This document shows, piece by piece, positions 6,676-13,774 of a stretch of 16,607 nucleotides of DNA. The position numbers and the translations under genes were made by a program. Source of the DNA: OMOG01 sp041485845 (lineage in GTDB: Bacteria; Acidobacteriota; Terriglobia; Bryobacterales; Bryobacteraceae); assembly GCA_041485845.1 (NCBI GenBank), contig JBGPKH010000137.1:1-16607 (forward strand). Reading direction: 5' to 3'. The notes beneath the pieces were generated by a model, which worked only from the letters and a program-made list of their open reading frames with translations, made no database searches and was not told the origin of the DNA. Every line of letters starts with the position of its first letter. Position 1 is the first letter of the stretch.

Positions 6676-8673
6676 ATGACCACTTATCGATGGACAATCG
6701 CCCTGTTGCTCGCGGCCGGCGCTTGGCGCGCCGCCGCACAGACTCCGGTGACTACGGTCGATCTCACCAGGCAAGGCAAGCTGGGGACCGGAACCACTCT
6801 GCCGGTGCAATGCACGGTAGGACAGATCTTTTTCAAAACAGACGCCCCCAATGGAGCGAATCTGTTCGCTTGCGCGGCCAGCGGCTGGGTCACGGTTGGC
6901 ATGCCGGCCATCGGCGCAGCCGGCCCGCCGGGATCCTGCGCGCCCGGCAATCTCTACCTGCGTAGTGACATCGCCAATGATATCCAGCAGCTCTATGTCT
7001 GCTCGAGTACCAACTCGTGGATCATGGCCAGTACGCGATCCGGTCTCGCGGTCAACCGTCCGGCGAATTGCGCCCTCGGGCAGACCTGGCTGGCTACCGA
7101 CACCGCAACCATGACTTACTGTTCGGTGACCGGAAATCCGGGGACGTGGAGTACCACTCTGGCCGGCCCGCCAGGTCCAGCCGGCGCAGCCGGTCCCCAG
7201 GGCCCGGCCGGAGCCACGGGTTCCCTAGGCCCCACTGGCCTCCAGGGAACGCCAGGACTTACGGGACCTACCGGTCCACAGGGACCCGCAGGCGCTACCG
7301 GCCCGCAAGGCGACGCTGGCGCCACGGGCACCCAAGGCCCCGTCGGCGCGACCGGCTCGCAAGGCCCCGCCGGGCCCATCGCCGGATCGCCCGGCCAGTT
7401 CGCCTACAATAACTCCGGCACGGCCGCCGGCGGTAACCTCTCCCAGAACGGCGACGGTTCCCTCACTGCCGGCAAGGCCTTCAACCCGCCCTTCTGCACC
7501 GTGACGCTATCGTCCACCCCGGCCTTCGATGCCGCGCAATGCAACATCTTCAGCCTGACCCTCGGCACCACCGCGGTCGCCAGCTCAACCCTCGCCAACG
7601 CCAAGGCCGGCCAGTCCCTAACCTTCATTATTCTTCAGGACGCTACCGGCGGCCGATCCTTCGTCTGGCCGTCCAACGTCCTGCGGGCCTGCACCGTCAG
7701 CGCCGCCGCCTCCGTATCCACCATCGTCGCCGCGGTCTACGACGGCACCAACGCCAACGCTACCACCTGCACCACCAGCGACCCACCCACGCTCATCAGC
7801 GGACCCACCCGCACCCCGCCCGGAACCCCGGCAGCCGGCCTCGCCTGCTGGTTCGACTCGACCGACACCACCCTCAAGTGCAAGGACGCCTCCGCCAACG
7901 TCTACGCCCTCCCGTTGACCGCCACCGCCACCTCGCACCAGTTCGTGTCCTACATCGATTCCCGCGGCGTCCAGCAAAAGGCCCAGCCTGCCGATTCCGA
8001 CCTGGCGCTCACCGACGTCACCACCAACAACGTCGGCACTTCCAGCCACGGGTTTGCCCCCAAGGCTCCCAACGATGCCACCAAGTACCTGGACGGCACG
8101 GGCACTTACTCCGTGCCCGCGGGAAGCGGCGGCGCGGCATCCTGGCCGGCCGGCATGGTGTATTACCCCGGCACTATCTTCCCTCCAGCCACTAATGCCA
8201 GCGTGTCGCTATCCGCGACCACTACTTACTGCACCGACGTCTACGACCCCTACACTATCACTATCAACACCCTGGGAACGATAGCCGGCACCACCGCCGG
8301 CAAGTTTCAGACTATCGTGGTCCTCGATTCGTCGGGCAATAAGCTCCTGGATGTCAACGTATCGGAAACCGCGGGCAATAATTGGAATAAGTTCACCCTC
8401 GGAACTCCCGTGACCCTCAACCCGGGACTGCACAGTTGGTGTACCGCCTGGGAAGCCGCCGCGACTCCGTGGACCATCTCGTCCACCTTCGGCAATTCGA
8501 TGAACCCCGGCACCGCGGGCGCCGCCAAGCACAACTACTCGTGCAGCATCGCACAAAGCGGCTCCGGGTCCACTTTCACCATCCCGACGAACGGGAATTG
8601 CGCGCTCTCCGGGACGAAAACGGCGCAATCCATGTCGTCGGTAGGCGCCGTGCTGGTTTTGGTCAATCCCTAA
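6676..8673 (+). CDS. Secreted collagen-like repeat protein
   Basis: A 665-residue predicted secreted protein. A signal peptide occupies about residues 1-22 (hydrophobic IALLLAAGAW, likely cut near AAAQ). Residues 46-158 hold three copies of a mini-module of the form C-x2-G-x-x-aromatic-x3-D...C...W, at C46-W71, C88-W115 and C132-W158, each with a cysteine pair. Residues 164-235 are 24 uninterrupted Gly-X-Y triplets, rich in GPA, GAT and GPQ with almost no charged residues, hence a short collagen-like triple helix. A related C-WFDSTD motif recurs in the middle, followed by a tail-fibre-like stretch (SSHGFAPKAPNDATKYLDGT). The C-terminus is a Thr/Ser-rich beta domain ending LVLVNP. It is probably a trimeric fibrous surface or matrix protein. 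The ATG at 6676 lacks a good Shine-Dalgarno and follows a hairpin at 6643-6663. Confidence 0.85.
   Translation: MTTYRWTIALLLAAGAWRAAAQTPVTTVDLTRQGKLGTGTTLPVQCTVGQIFFKTDAPNGANLFACAASGWVTVGMPAIGAAGPPGSCAPGNLYLRSDIANDIQQLYVCSSTNSWIMASTRSGLAVNRPANCALGQTWLATDTATMTYCSVTGNPGTWSTTLAGPPGPAGAAGPQGPAGATGSLGPTGLQGTPGLTGPTGPQGPAGATGPQGDAGATGTQGPVGATGSQGPAGPIAGSPGQFAYNNSGTAAGGNLSQNGDGSLTAGKAFNPPFCTVTLSSTPAFDAAQCNIFSLTLGTTAVASSTLANAKAGQSLTFIILQDATGGRSFVWPSNVLRACTVSAAASVSTIVAAVYDGTNANATTCTTSDPPTLISGPTRTPPGTPAAGLACWFDSTDTTLKCKDASANVYALPLTATATSHQFVSYIDSRGVQQKAQPADSDLALTDVTTNNVGTSSHGFAPKAPNDATKYLDGTGTYSVPAGSGGAASWPAGMVYYPGTIFPPATNASVSLSATTTYCTDVYDPYTITINTLGTIAGTTAGKFQTIVVLDSSGNKLLDVNVSETAGNNWNKFTLGTPVTLNPGLHSWCTAWEAAATPWTISSTFGNSMNPGTAGAAKHNYSCSIAQSGSGSTFTIPTNGNCALSGTKTAQSMSSVGAVLVLVNP
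7165..7380 (+). repeat. Collagen-like Gly-X-Y coding repeat (24 triplets)
   Basis: Codons for residues 164-235 give a glycine every third residue without interruption. The triplets include four GAT, three GPQ and several GPA. Thr occurs often in the Y position, as in GPT-type bacterial collagens whose threonines are glycosylated (for example BclA). The DNA repeats are degenerate, so this is a protein-level rather than a recent DNA-level repeat. Confidence 0.9.
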
Positions 8674-8708
8674 GGGCGCGTCCCAAAACCACCTTCGCAC
8701 CGCTCGGT

Positions 8709-8764
8709 TGAAGACGCGGCGAAGAACCGGCGAAAATACCCGCCCCGCACCGGCCGCGTCTTCA
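8709..8764. terminator. 12-bp inverted repeat downstream of the collagen-like gene
   Basis: TGAAGACGCGGC (8709-8720) and GCCGCGTCTTCA (8753-8764) pair perfectly around a 32-base spacer that itself has a smaller GGCG/CGCC stem (8729-8732 with 8741-8744). It begins 36 bp after the stop codon. It has no T-run, so it is either a Rho-independent-like structure without a tail, a transcript stabiliser, or part of the next gene's leader. Confidence 0.5.
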
Positions 8765-8773
8765 TGCCCTTTG

Positions 8774-8792
8774 GTGGGCCGCCGCGGCCCAT
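8774..8792. repeat. Short GC-rich hairpin in the leader of the lyase-like gene
   Basis: TGGGCCG (8775-8781) and CGGCCCA (8785-8791) pair perfectly around CCG, with a G-T pair extending the stem. A further hairpin, CCTTGC/GCAAGG, lies at 8849-8854 with 8864-8869. Together with the repeat at 8709-8764, most of this 256-bp gap is structured. Confidence 0.45.
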
Positions 8793-8916
8793 CGGGACCT
8801 CCCTTTGGTCGCGGCTCAGCAACGCACCTCTTGCCGAACCGCAACCGTCCTTGCGTTTGGCGAGCAAGGGAGCGGTCCGCAATTGGCAACGTTATTTCGT
8901 GACAATTCCTAACCTA

Positions 8917-8922
8917 AGGAGT
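8917..8922 (+). promoter_or_regulatory. Ribosome binding site of the lyase-like gene
   Basis: AAGGAG lies about 7 bases before the ATG at 8930. It is the clearest plus-strand Shine-Dalgarno in the window and supports this start, which also begins a good signal peptide. Confidence 0.7.
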
Positions 8923-8929
8923 CAATGCC

Positions 8930-11900
8930 ATGACAATCCGACTTACCCTTCTGAGCCTGGCGTTCGCCGCATCCGCCCTCTCCCAGACCACGGTCTATCT
9001 CCGATCGTCGGCGCCACCGGGGTTCGTCATCACGGGCGCCTCGAACGCCACCCCCATGGTTGTGCAGACGCAGTCCGCCCACGGCCTGCTCGCCGGCGAC
9101 ACGGTATCGATCATGGGCGTATGCAGCAACACCAGTCAGTCGAGCCCGGCCAACGGCATCCGCAAGGTCAAAGCCGTCATCGACCCGACTCACTTCTCCA
9201 TCACCGACCTCCAGAACGCCGACGTCGCCGCCAACGGTCCGTGGTGCGACGGCAGCACCCCGGGTTACCTCATCTCCACCCAGATCGGCGGGAAGCTGAC
9301 CGCCTTCACGTTGGCGTCCGGTCCACGCGGCTGGCTCGATGGCGCCAACGGGACCCTCACTCGCAAGCTTGCCCTCGGCACGCAGAACGGGCTCACCAGC
9401 ATCGCCGTGGCATCCAACGTGGCTACGGTTACAACCAGTTACTCGCACGGCATCGCCGTCAACGACAAGGTTTCCATTTGGAACACCCTCAGCAGCGTCT
9501 TGAACAACTCGGGCAACCCGTACACCGTCACCGCGGCCACGTCCACCACATTGCAGTTCCCCACCGCTGGCGTCGCCGACGGGACTTACACTATCAACGC
9601 CGCCTGCGGTCCCGGGGGAGCCGATAACTGCGCGCGTGTTTCGCAGCTCGCCTGGACCGGCAATCCGTGGTGGGACCGGGTAGTCGCAGACACCACTCCC
9701 TGGACGACCGGAAATGCCTATCGGTACATCTACGATGGCGGCGCCTTCGGCAACTCCGGGCAGAGCAATCTGCCGGGATACTGGGCCGAGGGCGCGGCCC
9801 GGTTCTTCGTCGACCAGACCAACTCCGCCATGCTCAACGTGGCGACGTATGCCTTGAACAATATCCAGCGGCTCGCGGGCGTGAATTTCGTAGCCAACGA
9901 AGCCGTCAACGACGCCGGCAACTTCGAGCTCAGCGACTTCGCCAGTTATTCCTTCCACGATATCGGGTTCATTTACCTGGTCGGCGCGCCATACCTCACG
10001 GCCCCGCAGAAACAGACCTTTCTGGACAAGATCTACAACGACCTCGACGACCCCTCCCGCACGCTGTGCAACAAACCCGTACCCCATCGGAAGGTCCTGG
10101 TCTCCGGCACGGCGCAGGGCGGCAGCGCCAACACCATCGTGCTCGCGGCGTCCGATGCCCACGCGGATGGATACTACGTCAACAACGTGATCCAGATTCC
10201 ATCCGGCTACGGCCTGGTGACGGGCTACACCGCATCCACCAGGACCGCTACCATTTCCGGATCGTGGACCGCTCCGTCCGCCGGCGCCGCCTACACCATT
10301 TACGCCACCATCAGCCGCAGCGGAACCACCGTCACCGGCTACAACACCACCTTCACCACGGACGTCGCCGCCGGCGATTCCGTGATGGGCGCCAACACCT
10401 GGTACGTGTTTCCCACCAGCGGCGAGAGTTACGTGAGCGCGGTCGACTCGGACACCTCCCTGACGGTGATCAATGCGGCCAACGTCCAGGCGAATGGCAC
10501 GCCCGCCATCCTCTGGTGGAACAGCCAGTGGAAGACCGGCGATTGCGGCCTTACCTGGCTGCAAAAGCACTGGGCGGGATACATGGGCGCCATCACCGCG
10601 CTCTATCCGGTCCGCGGCGGCCAGACCAGCGACACCGTTGTGGGACCCACCATCGGCGCCAATAACGGCAACACCTGGGTCGCCGGGCACCTGGCCATGG
10701 ATTTCGCGGCTGCCGATGACGATCCCCGCGCCGTCCGCGACCTCGCAGCCATCCACACCGCGTGGTTCGACTACTTCCTGCGATGGAGTCTCCACTACTT
10801 CACCGGCTTCGCCGCCGACGGCTCGTACTACTCGTTCGGAAGAGACACCACCGATGCCCCCGATGCGGCGTGGTTAATACAGAACGCCCTACAGAATGCC
10901 GCCCCCTCATATCCTTCGATGGACACCGCGGGCGCGTGGATCAAGGGCATCACGCTGCTGCGCATGTATCTGCCGTACCCCGATTTGCGCTACGACCCGG
11001 GCGTTTCGCTCCCCGTGGCGTGGCCGGCGAGGTACGGCGCGCAGACCGGATCGAACCAGGTGGAGGGCGGCGCTCAACTGGGCACCGCCTGGATTCTGGA
11101 CTATGGATTCGTCTTCGCCCCGTCGGCCCCCGGGACCCAGTATCTGAAGAACTGGCTGACCAACCACAACCTCGCCACACAGTATCGATTGCAGAGCGCC
11201 TACGCGGTTCAGGGTCTTCTCAAGCAGGATCCGCGGATCCCTTCGCTCGATTACACGGTGCAACCCAGTCAGTACCTGTTCACCGCCACCAGCCGCGCCA
11301 CCTGCGCCGCCCTGACCGGCTGGCCGTGCCCGGCGACTCTGCGCGGCGACGCGCTGGTCAGCCGCACGGGGTGGACCTCGACCACCGACACGCACGCCCT
11401 GTTCGAAGCGCGGAGCTACTGGAGCGGCCACGACACGCCGGAGATGGGTTCGCTGCGCGTCTACAAAGTCGGCTCGCTGCTCGATTCCGATTCCCTCCCT
11501 TCCGGCGCCGGCATCGAGGGTTACGACACCACCAAGGTGGACACGGTCATCGAATTCGGCGGCGCCAACACGCTCATCCGGGGCGCGGCCGTAAACACTC
11601 CCGCAACGGCCACGATCATCCGTTGGGCGTCCGCCAACCACGGCGCGTGGGACCCGGCCTACGGCGACCAGAATTCCCGGTACGCCTATGCGGTGGCCGA
11701 CCTCTCCGGCGCCTACCAGACCCTGTATAACCGCGTGCTTCGCCACTTCGTCCACCTGAAGAAGCCCGGCGCCGAAGAGATCCTGGTGCAGTTCGACGAC
11801 GTGGATGCCGCCAACGCTCCCGCCTCGATCCGCACCCAGGTGCATTATCCGCAGAATGGCGAGTTGGCTGCGTCCGGCGCCGATTACGACGAAGGCGTGA

Positions 11901-12538
11901 CCACCTGCCCGGGACCGAACGGCTGCTCCGGCCTCGACACCGACCGCCTGATCCTGGAGCTGGAGAACGGCGGCGCAGACGCGCACAATCCGCAGCGGAA
12001 CTTCGGGCTCATCTCCCGCTTCTACTCCCCGGGCACAGTCTTCGTGCGCGACGACAGCAACACCTTCACGGGCGCCAACGGCCACACCCACCGCGTCTCC
12101 ATCTGCGCGGGCAGCTCCTGCGGGGCGACCGCCGGCACGCTCGAAGCGGTGATCGTTCACAAGGTCGCCGGGTCACTCGCCGACACCACGCTCACCTCCG
12201 CCGCGCTCAATCCGGATGCCAACTGGACCGGCGTGCAGACGGCGGATAAAGTGGTGCTTTTCGCCCGCGGCGGGGCGCTCCCGTCCGCGGCGTCTTTCAC
12301 CACCACGCACAGCGGCTCCGCGCAGTATCTGGTGGCAGGCCTGGCGGCCGGCGCTTACAGCGTGACGGTGAACGGATCGACGGTGCTCGCCGTGACGGTG
12401 GTGACCAGCGGCGACAACAGCCTCTACTTCGAATCCACCGCGGGCGCGGTCTCGATCGGCGCCGGGACGCCCGCTCCCGCAACCGGCGCTCCTGCGATTT
12501 CGGGCGGCGTCGCGATCTCGGGGACGATTGCGCGGTAG
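8930..12538 (+). CDS. Secreted multidomain heparinase II/III-like polysaccharide lyase (putative)
   Basis: A 1202-residue predicted secreted protein; signal peptide about 1-18 (RLTLLSLAFAASALS). Residues 38-95 and 157-223 look like two FCCH-type beta-barrels (AHGLLAGDTVSIMGV and SHGIAVNDKVSIWNT, each ending in a V-x-A...T-x-F strand). Residues 240-385 and 535-770 look alpha-helical and resemble an (alpha/alpha) toroid. Between them, about 387-530, lie two beta modules of the kind seen in phage tail proteins (VSGTAQGGSANTIVL... and ISRSGTTVTGYNTTFTTDV...). Residues 800-1000 match the beta-sandwich half of heparinase II/III-like lyases: RGDALVSRTGW, YWSGHDTPEMGSLRVYKVG (H834), YAYAVADLSGAYQ, and RHFVHLKKPGAEEILVQFDD. 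It ends in a further beta domain and an Ala/Pro linker. The likely role is cleavage of an acidic polysaccharide; the active site is not proven. It may be co-transcribed with the collagen-like gene 256 bp upstream. Confidence 0.7.
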   Translation: MTIRLTLLSLAFAASALSQTTVYLRSSAPPGFVITGASNATPMVVQTQSAHGLLAGDTVSIMGVCSNTSQSSPANGIRKVKAVIDPTHFSITDLQNADVAANGPWCDGSTPGYLISTQIGGKLTAFTLASGPRGWLDGANGTLTRKLALGTQNGLTSIAVASNVATVTTSYSHGIAVNDKVSIWNTLSSVLNNSGNPYTVTAATSTTLQFPTAGVADGTYTINAACGPGGADNCARVSQLAWTGNPWWDRVVADTTPWTTGNAYRYIYDGGAFGNSGQSNLPGYWAEGAARFFVDQTNSAMLNVATYALNNIQRLAGVNFVANEAVNDAGNFELSDFASYSFHDIGFIYLVGAPYLTAPQKQTFLDKIYNDLDDPSRTLCNKPVPHRKVLVSGTAQGGSANTIVLAASDAHADGYYVNNVIQIPSGYGLVTGYTASTRTATISGSWTAPSAGAAYTIYATISRSGTTVTGYNTTFTTDVAAGDSVMGANTWYVFPTSGESYVSAVDSDTSLTVINAANVQANGTPAILWWNSQWKTGDCGLTWLQKHWAGYMGAITALYPVRGGQTSDTVVGPTIGANNGNTWVAGHLAMDFAAADDDPRAVRDLAAIHTAWFDYFLRWSLHYFTGFAADGSYYSFGRDTTDAPDAAWLIQNALQNAAPSYPSMDTAGAWIKGITLLRMYLPYPDLRYDPGVSLPVAWPARYGAQTGSNQVEGGAQLGTAWILDYGFVFAPSAPGTQYLKNWLTNHNLATQYRLQSAYAVQGLLKQDPRIPSLDYTVQPSQYLFTATSRATCAALTGWPCPATLRGDALVSRTGWTSTTDTHALFEARSYWSGHDTPEMGSLRVYKVGSLLDSDSLPSGAGIEGYDTTKVDTVIEFGGANTLIRGAAVNTPATATIIRWASANHGAWDPAYGDQNSRYAYAVADLSGAYQTLYNRVLRHFVHLKKPGAEEILVQFDDVDAANAPASIRTQVHYPQNGELAASGADYDEGVTTCPGPNGCSGLDTDRLILELENGGADAHNPQRNFGLISRFYSPGTVFVRDDSNTFTGANGHTHRVSICAGSSCGATAGTLEAVIVHKVAGSLADTTLTSAALNPDANWTGVQTADKVVLFARGGALPSAASFTTTHSGSAQYLVAGLAAGAYSVTVNGSTVLAVTVVTSGDNSLYFESTAGAVSIGAGTPAPATGAPAISGGVAISGTIAR

Positions 12539-12626
12539 GACAGGCCTCCTGGCCCCACAAGCCTGGCAGGCGCGAAATTGTAGAAACTCCAGAGGACAGG
12601 CCAGGAGGCCAGGCCGGGAGGCCTCC
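12537..12626. terminator. Convergent inverted-repeat region (putative bidirectional terminator / REP-like)
   Basis: GGCCTCCTGGCC (12543-12554) and GGCCAGGAGGCC (12599-12610) form a perfect 12-bp inverted repeat 44 bases apart. AGGACAGGCC is repeated directly at 12537-12546 and 12593-12602, and GGAGGCCTCC (12617-12626) is a 10-bp palindrome touching the stop of the minus-strand gene. The region separates convergent genes, so a two-way transcription stop is plausible. Sequence style also matches the GTGGGGCAGG repeat at 1995-2014. Confidence 0.55.
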
Positions 12627-13654
12627 TACTCACGCTCGAAGGAGATGGCCCACTTCGAAATGCCCATGATGAACAGCCGGGGCGATTGGCCGGCAACGGT
12701 GTCCGTTTCGCCCGGCGCCGTTCCCATGACCTCCGGATAGTAGCCCGCCCCCACACCGATCTGCGAACCCGCCAAAATCCGGGTCGGGACGGTCCAGGTG
12801 GCGGGGTCGCTCAAGTCCTGCCCGAACATGACATAAATACCCTCCTGCGGCCATCTGGGCGCACAGCAGGCGCGGTTGAGCAGCACCACGTACCGGTTGA
12901 TGGCGGTGTTCCAGTGAATCGCGGGCCCCCATAGGGAATCGGTGTCGGCATGGTCCCAGGACACTCTGGCCGGGACGATCGGGCTGACCGCGCCGCCCAC
13001 CCCGGGTTCGGTCCAGTCGCCGTTGGCGAACTTGTAAACGGCGCCCACCGGCAGGGCGTGGTCCGCAAACGCCATGCGCGCGATCGAGATCCCCTGGCTC
13101 TCGGCAGGCCCTCCGTAGTTGGTGAACAAGAGGTAGAAATACTGCCGGTCCTGGTCCAGGATTACCGAGAAATCGCCGTGCCCGCCGGCGAAGAATCCGT
13201 TCTGGGCGGCGCAGTTGATGGGGTCGCCGGACTCCAGGACGATGCCCAGATCCTCAAAGTTCTGGCCTCCGTCGGTGGAAACCAGCGCGCCGATCTTGGG
13301 TGCGGTGAGCTTTCCGTCGCAAAGACCGCCGGGCTCGTGGTGATACCAGGCATACAGGGTTCCGTCGTCGTCGCGCCACACGGCCTCGATCCAGATGGGG
13401 TAGTGATCGGAAGGCGTCACGGCGGGGGGGTCTACCTGATTCAGGAATAGGAGGCTCGGACCACTCATCAACATGGGGTTGCCACTGGAGGTGAATACCT
13501 TCAGTTCGCCATCCACCCAAACGCCCGGGCTGTTGCCGTCTACCACCGGGACGGGCATCGCAATGGTCGGCGCGGGAAGGACCTGGGCCGTCTGTCCGTA
13601 GCCCGCGGAGGCCAGGCAAACCGAGAGGGAGATTATGGCGCAGGGGCGAATCAC
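12626..13654 (-). CDS. Secreted beta-propeller protein, glycosidase/sialidase-like
   Basis: A 342-residue protein if started at GTG 13654. This start is chosen because it gives a short basic and hydrophobic signal peptide (IRPCAIISLSVCLASAGYGQ) and leaves 120 bp to the divergent gene. The open frame continues upstream to 14047, but that extension overlaps the opposite gene and looks non-coding. The body has the repeated beta-strand pattern of a five-bladed propeller of the GH43/GH117 or DUF4185 kind: SPGVWVDGELKVFTSSG, IWIEAVWRDDDGTLYAWYHHEPGG, an Asp-box-like STDGGQNFEDLG, HGDFSVILDQDRQYFYLLFTNYGG, and SLWGPAIHWNTAINRYVVLLNR. It probably binds or hydrolyses a carbohydrate outside the cytoplasm; no catalytic triad can be assigned with confidence. 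It lies tail-to-tail with the lyase-like gene. The start codon is uncertain because no Shine-Dalgarno is seen. Confidence 0.72.
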   Translation of the reverse strand: MIRPCAIISLSVCLASAGYGQTAQVLPAPTIAMPVPVVDGNSPGVWVDGELKVFTSSGNPMLMSGPSLLFLNQVDPPAVTPSDHYPIWIEAVWRDDDGTLYAWYHHEPGGLCDGKLTAPKIGALVSTDGGQNFEDLGIVLESGDPINCAAQNGFFAGGHGDFSVILDQDRQYFYLLFTNYGGPAESQGISIARMAFADHALPVGAVYKFANGDWTEPGVGGAVSPIVPARVSWDHADTDSLWGPAIHWNTAINRYVVLLNRACCAPRWPQEGIYVMFGQDLSDPATWTVPTRILAGSQIGVGAGYYPEVMGTAPGETDTVAGQSPRLFIMGISKWAISFERE

Positions 13655-13774
13655 TACTGGAAATGACGCCCGGGAGCCCCCAAAAATTACCCCATTCGTC
13701 GTATTGACCGGGAGTGTGCTGGATGAGACACTTTGCAACACTAGCGCCACAAGAAAGTTGTGGAGTAACGGGTA
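13655..13774. promoter_or_regulatory. Divergent intergenic promoter region
   Basis: These 120 bp separate the propeller gene (minus) from the GT2-GT-C gene (plus) and must hold both promoters unless these lie inside the genes. TTGACC at 13704-13709 could be a plus-strand -35 box, but no good -10 follows. GGAG at 13762-13765, 9 bases before the ATG at 13775, is a reasonable ribosome binding site for the plus-strand gene. Confidence 0.4.

Noticed and set aside
7165..7380. A CRISPR-like or tandem DNA repeat
   Set aside because: The periodicity is the 9-bp codon pattern of Gly-X-Y and the DNA units are degenerate; there are no spacers.
8909..10795. A 628-codon minus-strand open frame opposite the lyase-like gene
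   Set aside because: Gly/Val/Arg-rich with no domain pattern, while the opposite strand has a signal peptide, ribosome binding site and recognisable modules.
10907..12160. A 417-codon minus-strand open frame
   Set aside because: Same reason: a shadow of the lyase-like gene, with no recognisable fold or start signal.
13704..13732. A sigma-70 promoter with TTGACC as -35
   Set aside because: No acceptable -10 box at 16-18 bp; kept only as a remark on the divergent region.
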